Shown: positions 32,274-42,200 of the stretch, in pieces
How the letters are laid out: the number at the start of each line of letters is the position of its first letter
Numbering within the stretch: the first letter of the stretch is position 1
Assembly (NCBI RefSeq): GCF_900142165.1
Contig: NZ_FQZY01000035.1
Span: forward strand, 1 to 43,936
Direction of reading: 5' to 3'
DNA: 43,936 nt
From: Hespellia stercorisuis DSM 15480
Lineage (GTDB): Bacteria; Bacillota; Clostridia; Lachnospirales; Lachnospiraceae
Made by a program: the position numbers and the translations under genes
Notes under the pieces: model-generated
The model's database searches: none
Told to the model about the DNA's origin: nothing
Seen by the model: the letters and a program-made list of their open reading frames with translations, nothing else

Positions 32274-33083
32274 ATGAATTATCAGATAATCGTACTGGAT
32301 TTGGACGGAACACTGACCAACTCCAGAAAAGAAATCACTGCCCCTACGGAAAAAGCCCTGATGGAAATCCAGCAGAACGGCAAGCGGGTCGTACTGGCAT
32401 CTGGAAGGCCGATCAACGGAATCGTGAATCTGGCCGACCAGCTTGACTTACATAAATACAACGGCTATATTCTGTCCTTCAACGGCGGACGCATCACTAA
32501 CTGCACCACCGGCGAAATCATTTATAACCGTGCTGTGCCTGCTGAGACAATTCCGACTGTCTATGACATCATCCACGAATACCCGGGGCTGGATATCCTG
32601 AGCTACTCGGACGATGAGATCATCTCCGGCATCCAGATAAATGAATACACAGAACTGGAGTCCCGCATCAACCACATGAACATCAGATGCGTGGACAATT
32701 TTAAAGAATACGTCAACTTCCCGGTCAACAAACTGCTGGTAACCGGAGATCCGGCGATTATCAAACTGGCAATGGCCGCGTTGAAGAAACGTTTTCATAG
32801 CTATTTAAATATTTATAATTCCAGTGACTTCTTCATTGAAGTCATGCCCTCCAAAATCGACAAAGCATACTCCCTGCAGAAGCTTCTCAGCAGCATCGGC
32901 CTGACAGCCGACGAGATGATCTGCTGCGGCGATGGCTACAACGACGTCACCATGCTCGAGTACGCAGGTCTGGGCGTCGCCATGGAAAACGCCAACAGTG
33001 ATATTAAGGAAAGTGCAGATTTCGTCACCAAATCTAATGATGACGACGGAATCCTTCATGTGATCAATCAATTCATGCGATAG
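32274..33083 (+). CDS. Cof-type HAD-superfamily phosphatase
   Basis: 269 residues. Motif I LDLDGTL (D9, D11), motif II LASGRP, and motif IV GDGYNDVTMLEYAG; the cap type and length fit the Cof/IIB group of sugar or nucleotide phosphatases. AAAGGAG site before ATG. Last gene of the plus-strand run; the substrate cannot be predicted from sequence. Confidence 0.92.
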   Translation: MNYQIIVLDLDGTLTNSRKEITAPTEKALMEIQQNGKRVVLASGRPINGIVNLADQLDLHKYNGYILSFNGGRITNCTTGEIIYNRAVPAETIPTVYDIIHEYPGLDILSYSDDEIISGIQINEYTELESRINHMNIRCVDNFKEYVNFPVNKLLVTGDPAIIKLAMAALKKRFHSYLNIYNSSDFFIEVMPSKIDKAYSLQKLLSSIGLTADEMICCGDGYNDVTMLEYAGLGVAMENANSDIKESADFVTKSNDDDGILHVINQFMR

Positions 33084-33175
33084 CGTCAGACTGTATGAAA
33101 ATATCTTTTTGCTGAAGTAACTTCGAAGTGTAGAGGCAGAATCGAAGTAATAGAAGTATAGAAGCACAATACACC

Positions 33176-33215
33176 AAAGCCGAAACCATTATATTTTCAT
33201 AATGGCTTCGGCTTT
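33176..33215. terminator. Terminator between the convergent HAD and kinase genes
   Basis: AAAGCCGAA-A-CCATTAT, 6-nt loop, ATAATGG-C-TTCGGCTTT: a 16-bp stem with one mismatch, followed by GTTTGT on the plus strand. It lies 93 nt after the HAD stop and 37 nt beyond the kinase stop. No good T run on the minus strand, so it is clearest for the plus strand. Confidence 0.75.
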
Positions 33216-33251
33216 GTTTGTACATCTATTGACTTTGTCCTGCCTGTGATA

Positions 33252-36065
33252 TCAGTCTGTGCTTTCGCTCCCTCTCCTGCTGATCAGATCATGCAGAATC
33301 TGGAACATCTGCTTTGGATCAACCGGCTTTGCAAGATGGGCGTTCATACCGGCATCCAGGCTCTTTTTCACGTCCTCATCAAAAGCATTCGCTGTCATTG
33401 CAATGATCGGCACGGTTTGTGCATCCACACAGTCCAATTCTCGAATTGCTTTTGTCGCCGCAATCCCATCCATAACCGGCATACGTATATCCATAAGAAC
33501 AGCGTCGTAATAGTAAGGTTTCGCCTGCCTGAACAACTCTACTGCCACTTGTCCATTTTCCGCATGTTCCACAATCATCCCCTTCTTTTCCAGCATCTTG
33601 ATTGCAATCTGTGTATTGAGCGGATGATCCTCACAGAGTAAAATACGTTTCCCTGCAAGACAGACCTCGGAAGTTTCGGTTCCAAGTTCAGGAGCTATCT
33701 GTTCATTTGCTCTGTCAAATACAAGCTCTACGGTAAATTCTGAACCGATCCCTTTTTCACTTCTAACGGAAATCGTTCCGCCCATAAGCTCGATAAGATT
33801 TTTTACGATGGCAAGTCCCAGCCCGGTTCCTGCGTAATTTACAATTGTCGCATCATTTTCCTGCTCGAATGGTTCAAAAATCCGTGGTATAAATTCCGGG
33901 TTTATGCCGATGCCGGTGTCCTTGATGACCAGTTTTGTTTTAACCTGGGCTTCTTCCAAAAAGGTCCATTCACCTATAACTTCAACCGTACCGTTTTCGG
34001 GGGTGAACTTAATGGCGTTGGAAACAAGATTAAAAAATATTTGCTGCACGCGCATCTTGTCCAAGTACACCATTGGCGGCACCTTTGTGCTTGCTGTAAA
34101 AACCAGTTTAACATGTTTTTGCTCAGCGCTCACTCTGACAACCCCAATCATTTGATTGAAAAAAGAATTAAGATTGGTCGGTTCCCTGTTCAGCACGATT
34201 TTATTGCTTTCGATTTTATTCATATCCAGCGTGTCATTAATCAGGCTCAGCAGATAATGTGCTGATTCATCAATTTTAGATAGATTATCTGCAACTTCAG
34301 GCACCAGATTCTCAGAATCCAGGGTGAGCTCAGTCAAGCCGATAATCCCATTCATAGGAGTACGCATGTCATGACTCATTCTGGAAAGGAAATCGCTTTT
34401 TGCGGTATATGCCAGCTGCAATTTTCTATTTCTCTTTTTGTTGCTGTTACTGTAAATCGCCATCATAGCCGTCAACATAATGAGTGATAAGAAGCTTACT
34501 GCAACGACGATTGTGAGCATCGGATTATTGTTTGCGATTTCCCTCAGCCCGCCATAGTCCTTTTGAGACAGAGCCAATGACAAATGACTGTGAATATCTT
34601 TTTGGGAAGTGCTTCGCACATACTTGTTTATGATAGACAGCAACTCGCAGTTTTCCGTATTCGGCACATAAAATCCCACTTCACGGTTGTATCCGGATAA
34701 ATCCAAATAGAGAAGCTGTCTGTGGCTGTTTTCGGAGGTATAATAGTCCAGGGCATATCTTGTGGCATATCCATAATCGGCCTCCCCCTTGTTCACTGCC
34801 TCGAGGCATTCTTCTATCGTATCATAATAGCGGATTTCTTTATATTCATAGCCAATCGGATCCGGCACGTTATTCACAAGACCGAGAACACGTTCGGATT
34901 TCGGCTTCGTTTCTGCAGACTTGTTGAGGAACATCGTTAAATTCGCCTCAAGATAGGGATGTGATAATACAAGGCCGTTATCCTCCGCATAGGTGTTGCT
35001 GTGAGGTGGACCGAGTATAATATCATATTTTCCGCCGGTAGCCTGTTTACTGATATTTTGATTTTCATCAGCCACATGATACTCAAACTCGATATTGGCT
35101 TTCTTGCCGATTTCATTTAATATGGAAACTGACATTCCACACAGCTTACCCTTTTTGTCTACAAATGAAAATGGTGCATACTGAGGAAACATAAGTACCT
35201 GAATCTTTGGATTTTCGGCTACATATGCGACCTCCGCTTCTGATAAGGAAAAATCTGCAATTGTGTTGATAAAATACTTTGAACGCAGTCTGCTTTCAAA
35301 ATACGGATCTGTAACATGGATTTTTTGAATCGCCTCATCCAGTTCTTCTATTAACTCTTCGTTTCCCTTGCCTGAGACAAAGTAAAACGGGCGGGGTGCA
35401 AACTGTGCAATCTGCTTTAAATTAGGAAGAAATTCCAGTGAGACCTTGAGCATGGCGTCCGCACTGCCGCTTTTTAAAGCTTCTATCTGCTCATTTACCG
35501 TCTCACAACCAACCAGTTCATAGTTAAGCTTCACTTCCCTTGCATATTCCTCAAGCTCTGCATTCCGTGTGCTCGCAGTTTTAATAGATGCAATTTTCAA
35601 GGGACTCTGCTGCGTGAAATTCGTTTCCGTTATATTAAGATTGGTGTCTAAGACCTCCAGCGTGGTATACACCAGCCCATAATTATTCTCAGGATAGAGG
35701 TACATCTTTTCCAGCGCTTCATTTTTCAGCATCGTGCCGACCAAATCCGCTTCGCCCGTCTGGACTCCTTCCAGGCCATTTAGTATCTGATCGTTCAGGC
35801 TCATGTCCGGATAGGTTATGTACTCAAGCTTCCAGTTTGCAAATTCCGCGACTTTGCTTAAGTAATCATAAGAATAGCCGTTGAAGTTGCCGTTCTCATC
35901 TATTTCGGTCAGATACTTCTGTTCCGGATATGCGACCTTCACAACACGCTGGTTACTGTCTTCTTCCATATCTGCTGCAAAAGCAGGGGCCGCCAGCCAG
36001 AAGCTGCTTATTATAACGGATAGACAAATGGCGATGATTCTTTTAATTGGGGTCATCAGTTCCAT
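33252..36065 (-). CDS. Hybrid sensor histidine kinase with two extracellular solute-binding domains
   Basis: 937 residues from ATG at 36065 (AGGAG 5 nt upstream); the frame extends further into the previous gene. Signal peptide ending AFA (30). Two SBP_bac_3-like domains follow: about 41-267 (VVKVAYPEQKYLTEIDENGNF) and 285-510 (PKIQVLMFPQYAPFSFVDKKGKL). Then a transmembrane helix (about 516-538), HisKA with H565 (MSHDMRTPMNG), HATPase (DTGIGI, GTGLGLAIVKNL), and a receiver with D859 (AVLMDIRMPVMDG). It should sense an amino-acid-like ligand outside the cell. Third gene of the kinase operon; its start overlaps the preceding stop by 23 nt. Confidence 0.92.
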   Translation of the reverse strand: MELMTPIKRIIAICLSVIISSFWLAAPAFAADMEEDSNQRVVKVAYPEQKYLTEIDENGNFNGYSYDYLSKVAEFANWKLEYITYPDMSLNDQILNGLEGVQTGEADLVGTMLKNEALEKMYLYPENNYGLVYTTLEVLDTNLNITETNFTQQSPLKIASIKTASTRNAELEEYAREVKLNYELVGCETVNEQIEALKSGSADAMLKVSLEFLPNLKQIAQFAPRPFYFVSGKGNEELIEELDEAIQKIHVTDPYFESRLRSKYFINTIADFSLSEAEVAYVAENPKIQVLMFPQYAPFSFVDKKGKLCGMSVSILNEIGKKANIEFEYHVADENQNISKQATGGKYDIILGPPHSNTYAEDNGLVLSHPYLEANLTMFLNKSAETKPKSERVLGLVNNVPDPIGYEYKEIRYYDTIEECLEAVNKGEADYGYATRYALDYYTSENSHRQLLYLDLSGYNREVGFYVPNTENCELLSIINKYVRSTSQKDIHSHLSLALSQKDYGGLREIANNNPMLTIVVAVSFLSLIMLTAMMAIYSNSNKKRNRKLQLAYTAKSDFLSRMSHDMRTPMNGIIGLTELTLDSENLVPEVADNLSKIDESAHYLLSLINDTLDMNKIESNKIVLNREPTNLNSFFNQMIGVVRVSAEQKHVKLVFTASTKVPPMVYLDKMRVQQIFFNLVSNAIKFTPENGTVEVIGEWTFLEEAQVKTKLVIKDTGIGINPEFIPRIFEPFEQENDATIVNYAGTGLGLAIVKNLIELMGGTISVRSEKGIGSEFTVELVFDRANEQIAPELGTETSEVCLAGKRILLCEDHPLNTQIAIKMLEKKGMIVEHAENGQVAVELFRQAKPYYYDAVLMDIRMPVMDGIAATKAIRELDCVDAQTVPIIAMTANAFDEDVKKSLDAGMNAHLAKPVDPKQMFQILHDLISRRGSESTD

Positions 36066-39000
36066 CCTTTCTCCTGATAATAAAATCATAAAGCGTCTGA
36101 AACAGTTGCGTTGGTTCGATCGGCTTTGCAAGATGGGCATCCATTCCTGCAGTTTTCGATTTCTGAACATCATCGTCAAATGCATTGGCTGTCATCGCAA
36201 TAATCGGAATGCTTTGCGCGGTTTCTTTCCCCATATGGCGAATGGCATTTGTCGCCTGTAAGCCATCCATTTGAGGCATGCGAATATCCATTAAAATGGC
36301 ATCGTAATATCCAGGCGGAGTTTTTGCGTACATTTCAACTGCACGCACGCCATTTTCTGCATGCTCAATCATAAAGCCCTTACGTTCCAAAAGTCTTCTG
36401 GCAACCTCCACATTCAGGGGATGGTCTTCTACTAAAAGAACTCTCTTTCCCTCAAAGTTGAAGTCCTCCGCTACTTCCGTCACCGCTTCCTCGTGTCTTT
36501 CATCGAATGCCTTTTCAAATGCAGAAATAAGAGACGATTTGAACATAGGCTTACTCATCATCATATTGACACCTGCCAGTTTTGCTTCATGTTCAATCGC
36601 AGCCCAATCATAAGCAGTTATAATGATAATTGTAACCTCCGGGCCGACAATTTCACGAATGCGTCTCGCAGTTTCAATACCGTCCATCTCAGGCATTTTC
36701 CAGTCAATCAGAACAAGGTCGAAATATTCCTTATTATTCCATTTCTCCCTTACCATATCCACTGCTTTTCTACCACTGTCTACCCATTCCGATTTGACGC
36801 CAATTTCCTTTAAGGTAATTACCGCCTGCTGACAGACAACAACATCGTCATCCACTACAAGTGCTTTCAGCTCCGCAAAATTGTAGTCATGTTTCCTTGC
36901 ATATCTTGTCTTTGTTTCTTCCGTAATGCCAAGCTTCACATCCACCGTAAACTCGGAGCCCACGCCCTTGATGCTGCGTACAGTAATTGTACCGTCCATC
37001 ATCGCAACCAGGTTCTTACATATTGCAAGACCCAACCCTGTACCACCGTACATGGCAGTGGTACCGGAATGTTCCTGAGAAAACGGGTCAAACAAATGAG
37101 GTATATATTCCTCTGCGATGCCACAGCCCGTATCGTTAATAACAAATCGTATTACTGCATCATTCTTTGCTTTTTTTAGCTGACGAACACTAATAGATAC
37201 TTTCCCATACTCGGGTGTAAACTTGATCGCATTGGAAAGTATGTTAATAATAATTTGCTGGAGCTTCATTGCATCTCCAATATAATAATCCTCCACACTG
37301 GAGTCCACGATATTTTCATAATCAATGTTTTTTGCACCGGCCTGGGTGTAGCAAATAGAATTGATTCCGTTCAGAAATTCATCAAATGGAATTTTTTCTT
37401 TTTTCAGCAGCATCTTCCCGCTCTCAATTCTGCTCATGTCCAGTATATCGTTGATCAGCGAAAGCAAAAACCGGGAGGAAATCCCAATTTTGCTAATGCA
37501 GTCCATAACCTGTGCATCGTCTCCAATGGATTGTGCGGCAATGGTCGACATGCCGATAATCGCATTCATCGGTGTGCGGATTTCATGACTCATACGTGAA
37601 AGGAAGTCGCTCTTTGCGCTATTCGCCTGCTCTGCGGCAAGAAGTGCTGTCTGCAACATATCGTGCTGCTGCTGTTGCTGGTTAAACAAATCTGTGACGT
37701 CGCTCCGTGTAATGACGATCTGCTGGCTTGGCTTATCTAAATAGGCATACTGTATTCTTTTTTGACGGACAGTGCCATCCTGGTGCATAACTCCGCACGT
37801 CATAGAGAATATATTTTTCTCTTCAAGATTTTTTTTGATTGCCTCCGGCATCATTTCCTGGCTGACACGCTCTACATCCTCTGGAATCAGGATTTCACGA
37901 TTTGTCTGCATAATAAATTTCACGTAATCATCGCTGCTCTTCTCAGGCAGCGGTCCATTCGCTGTATTTCCAAGATACATTTTATATCGGTTGCTTTTCA
38001 GATCCACATACGCAACATAGTCATGCTCTATCTGGGAAACGGCCTGAATAATACCTTCTTTAATTTTTTCCTCATTGATGTCGTAGGTATACATAAAGGA
38101 CATCACATCCCGGGTCTGCTGATTTTTGTATGACTTTACGGTAGTCTTCACCCAGATAATACTTCCGTCCTGTGCCTTGCGCTGATACTCAAAAGAGAAT
38201 TGTGTCTGGCCTTTTTCAAATGCTTCCAGCACGCGGTCTCGATTCAGCATATGACGCATCTTCTCTTTCTGTTCTTCTGTAAGTGCAGTTTCCGCCATCG
38301 TATCTGTTCCACTTGAATAGGGCGATCCTTCCTCCAGAACCCCCAAATTATCTTTTGCAATATAGGATTCAACAATATTCTGTGTTATATTAGAACGCGC
38401 CTTTGCAAGCAGATTCTCGTGTTGAATCGCTTTGGAATATTCCAATTCTTCATTGTACCGTTGTTCTGACAGCTTGGCTGACGTCACATTCTTCCCCACT
38501 GCATAGGCGTAAACAGGCTTCCCGTTTTTGTCAAAGACACTGGTATAATCAATGTGTTCACACCACCAGCCCTTTTCATCCAGGGTACGAAACCAGATAT
38601 CGGCGGAACATGTTTTAACTCCCTGCTCAAGCTTCCTGTACATTTCTGTAAAATCCTTGACGGAATCTCGACGAACGAAGCCTGATTGAATGATAGAATT
38701 TGGAATATCCGTTACCACTTCCTGATGTCCATGACGCATTTTTGATGCTGGAGTCTGAATGATCTCTTTGCTTTTAATATCGTAAGTCCAGAAACATACA
38801 TCCGAGTTCTCGGTGGCAATACGGAATTTTTCTTCACTGAGCCGTAGTGACTCTTCCATTTCCTTCTGTTTGGTGATATCCATGACCGCTCCGTCCATGA
38901 TGGTCCTGCCGGAGTCCGTTGTGAAAATTCCGCTGCAAAGAATATACCGGATGTTACCTTTGCCGGTAATCACCCGCATCACCCATTCCGCATAGTCGTT

Positions 39001-39276
39001 TCCTGCTGCCAGAGTATCATTGACTGTTTGTATCACCATAGGTAGATCTTCCGGATGCACATATTCACTGCAATGGTTATGAATGCGATCAGCCATGCTC
39101 TCCTTGGTATATTCATGGATATTATAATATTTGTCATTTCCATAAAGCAAGGTAAAATATTCGTCCACCGCGACAGTAAAAACGCCGCCGATTCGGGACG
39201 CACGATAAAGCTCTAACTCATGCTTGCATTCAATTTCATTCAATTGCTCTGTATTTTCAAATAGCTTATCTGTCAT
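36043..39276 (-). CDS. Hybrid histidine kinase with PAS domains and two receivers
   Basis: About 1077 residues from ATG at 39276, which is 1 nt after the previous stop and 10 nt after an AGGAG site. No transmembrane helix is evident, so it is probably cytoplasmic. PAS-type domains occupy about 1-530 (GGVFTVAVDEYFTLLYGNDKYY; CFWTYDIKSKEIIQTPAS; DYVAYVDLKSNRYKMYLGN). HisKA H564 (MSHEIRTPMNAIIGM), HATPase (NDTGCGI, GTGLGLAICKNL), receiver 1 with D858 (VLIDWKMPEMDG), receiver 2 with D997 (AILMDIRMPQMDG). No HPt domain. It shares WWCEHIDYT-type PAS sequence with the upstream kinase, which points to duplication. Confidence 0.92.
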   Translation of the reverse strand: MTDKLFENTEQLNEIECKHELELYRASRIGGVFTVAVDEYFTLLYGNDKYYNIHEYTKESMADRIHNHCSEYVHPEDLPMVIQTVNDTLAAGNDYAEWVMRVITGKGNIRYILCSGIFTTDSGRTIMDGAVMDITKQKEMEESLRLSEEKFRIATENSDVCFWTYDIKSKEIIQTPASKMRHGHQEVVTDIPNSIIQSGFVRRDSVKDFTEMYRKLEQGVKTCSADIWFRTLDEKGWWCEHIDYTSVFDKNGKPVYAYAVGKNVTSAKLSEQRYNEELEYSKAIQHENLLAKARSNITQNIVESYIAKDNLGVLEEGSPYSSGTDTMAETALTEEQKEKMRHMLNRDRVLEAFEKGQTQFSFEYQRKAQDGSIIWVKTTVKSYKNQQTRDVMSFMYTYDINEEKIKEGIIQAVSQIEHDYVAYVDLKSNRYKMYLGNTANGPLPEKSSDDYVKFIMQTNREILIPEDVERVSQEMMPEAIKKNLEEKNIFSMTCGVMHQDGTVRQKRIQYAYLDKPSQQIVITRSDVTDLFNQQQQQHDMLQTALLAAEQANSAKSDFLSRMSHEIRTPMNAIIGMSTIAAQSIGDDAQVMDCISKIGISSRFLLSLINDILDMSRIESGKMLLKKEKIPFDEFLNGINSICYTQAGAKNIDYENIVDSSVEDYYIGDAMKLQQIIINILSNAIKFTPEYGKVSISVRQLKKAKNDAVIRFVINDTGCGIAEEYIPHLFDPFSQEHSGTTAMYGGTGLGLAICKNLVAMMDGTITVRSIKGVGSEFTVDVKLGITEETKTRYARKHDYNFAELKALVVDDDVVVCQQAVITLKEIGVKSEWVDSGRKAVDMVREKWNNKEYFDLVLIDWKMPEMDGIETARRIREIVGPEVTIIIITAYDWAAIEHEAKLAGVNMMMSKPMFKSSLISAFEKAFDERHEEAVTEVAEDFNFEGKRVLLVEDHPLNVEVARRLLERKGFMIEHAENGVRAVEMYAKTPPGYYDAILMDIRMPQMDGLQATNAIRHMGKETAQSIPIIAMTANAFDDDVQKSKTAGMDAHLAKPIEPTQLFQTLYDFIIRRKDGTDDPN

Positions 39277-39277
39277 T

Positions 39278-42200
39278 TTACTCATTCTCCTTCTTTGACG
39301 CCTTATCCTCATAAATAAATGAGTAAAGTGTACGGTACAGCAGCTTCGGGTCAATCGGTTTGGACAAATGTGCGTTCATCCCCGCTTTTTTCGTTTTGTC
39401 CTGATCCTCCACAAAAGCATCCGCTGTCATCGCAATGATAGGGATTGATTTTGCATCAGCTTTTGTCATATCGCGGATTTGTTTCGTTGCCTCAAGACCG
39501 CCCATAACCGGCATCCGTACATCCATAAGTATGGCATCGTAGGAAAACGGAGGCTTTTGCAAGAACTGCTGCACGGCTTCCCTTCCGTTGTCAACCACTT
39601 CAACGATGCAGCCCTTTCGCTCGAGAAGGCGCTTCGCAACTACAATATTAAGATTATTATCTTCAACCAGAAGAATATGTGCTCCAGATAAGTCCATATC
39701 AAAGCCGCCGGGGGATTTTTCTTTCTTCACGTCCAATTCCGCCGTAGAAACATAGAGGTCTACCACAAATTCCGAGCCTTTTCCGATAGTACTGTGTACG
39801 CTGACGGATCCTCCCATTGCTTCAACCAGATTTTTTACGATAGCAAGCCCCAGCCCTGTACCCGTCTGATTAAAATCTGTATCTCGATTCTCCTGGTAAA
39901 ATGGCTCGAAGAGACACTTTTGAAACTCACGGCTTATGCCGATCCCGTTGTCACGAACCGTACAGCGCATTCCGTATTTTCCGTCGCGATCCGGTATATG
40001 CTCACAGAAAAATTCAATTTTGCCGCCTTTGGGCGTAAATTTAACGGCATTGGACAGCAAATTGAAAAAAATCTGTGTGAACCGCAGCTTGTCTGTAAGA
40101 ATGCATCTGATATCGCAGCTTGACTTTATGCTAAAGTCAATGTGCTTTGCCTCTATCAACGGGAGAATGACCGTTTCTATATTTTGCCTGAACTCTTTCA
40201 TCGTAAACGGCTCTTCATACAACCTGATTTTACCGCTTTCGATTTTGCTCAGATCCAAGATATCGTTAATCAATCCCAGCAAAAAATGGCTGGAGGAATC
40301 AATATTGCTTAGATACTCTGCAGTCTTAGAGGGGTTATCTTCATCCTTGGCGAGCTCAGTCATGCCGATGATCGCATTCATCGGTGTGCGGATATCGTGA
40401 CTCATGCGTGCCAAAAAGTCTGATTTTGCAAGGTTTGCCTGCTTTGCTGAAACCAGTGCCTGCTCCAGCTCTTTTTGATGTCGCATCTGCTCATTATATA
40501 CACTGGTCACATCAATTCTCGTCATGAGGTACACTTTTCTGTCCTTGTTAATCAGGGTAAGCTGCAGTTGTTTGCGGCGAATCTCCCCTTTTTTATCATT
40601 ATCCCGCATATTAAAATCAAATTTATGTACTTTTCCATTCGAGATATTTTTAAGGACATTGGAGATTCGGCTTTCTTCAACAACCCGCTCAACATCTTCT
40701 TCGCAGACAGCCTGCCTGATTATTATTTCGTTTTGTTCCTGAAATGCCTGATTTTCTGTGAAAAGCTTTTTCCCCGAGTTAACGGTATAATCAACTGCCT
40801 TATCTCTTTCGCCGTCCACTACAACAAAAAAGTCATAATCCGTTCTGGAGATGGTTTCCATGATGGATTTCATTACATTTTCATCCGTTGTGTCATTCGC
40901 CACAATAAAAGCATAGATATCTTTTGTTTCTGGATTTTTCATGAGATGGACATTATATTTAATCCAGAAAACTTTACTGGTATCAAAAACACGGGTAAAT
41001 TCCATGGAAACCGAATAATCTCCACGGTTAAAATAGCTAAGTAAAGACCGGCGGTTAAATGTCGTTCTGTATTTTTCTTTGTTTTTTTCCCCGAGAATAT
41101 AATCCACAGTTTTGGAAAAATAAAAGTCAGCATCATTACTGTCTATCAATTCAGTCAACACACGGAACTGACTATCTCCGTCGACAATCGTATTTTGCGT
41201 CAGATTGATTTTCAAGGAGTCGATAATGGTCTGCTGTAAGGCGGAACGGTAGGACATCTCTTCATCGAACTTCTTGATCGCCTCTTTTTCACGGGTCACA
41301 TCTCTGCCGGCCCCAAACGCCTTGGCGGGTATCCCTTTTTCATCAAATACCGTTGTATAAATGACACGCTCACACCACCAGCCGGCTTCGTCTGTGGTTT
41401 TATACCAGATATCTTCACTTACTTCTTTTTCACCCTTTTTCAGTCGTTCAAAAATACTGTAAAAGGTTGGAAGACTATCCTCTCTGACATATCCGTTTTC
41501 TACCGTTGAATGAACATAGTTTTCAATCGTAAAGCAATTCTGCTTAATTCTGAGCGAATTTGATACGACTGTCAGCACATCGTTCTGAATATCATATTCC
41601 CATACGTTGATTCCAGAACTTCTGATTGCCACCTGATAACGCAATTGCTGCTCTTTCTCGGCCTCTTCAATGCATTTCATTTTATCAATATCAGTAAATA
41701 CAGCACAAAAGGTAGGCTTTCCATGTTTACTGCTTAAATAAGTGCAGCAGAGATTGATCCAACGGGGCTTGCCAGACTTTGTGTTAATGCGATATGTCAG
41801 CTCCAGATTGGATTGATTTTCCAACGCATTTTTTATGGTTTCATTCAGCAAAGGAACATCCTCTTCATAAGTGAGAGCCATAGCGTCATCACGGCAGATC
41901 CGTTCACGTTCTTCTCTCGAATGGCCTGATAATTCGCATAATCCGTCACTGTAAAACATAGTTTTTATCTTATCACCGTTAATCTCATATAATGCAATGC
42001 CGCCGGGAACTGTGTTGACCAGGGTACGGTAGCTGTTTAGTGCCTCCTCTTCCTTTTTCATCAATATCTGCATATCGTTTTTCGCCTGTATCAACTGCTG
42101 CTGAACCTTACGTTCTTCTGTCACATCGGTATAGCTGACATAGCACAACTTTGTGGCATCCGGTTGATCAATGATCATGGCATTCAGATAAATCCAGATG

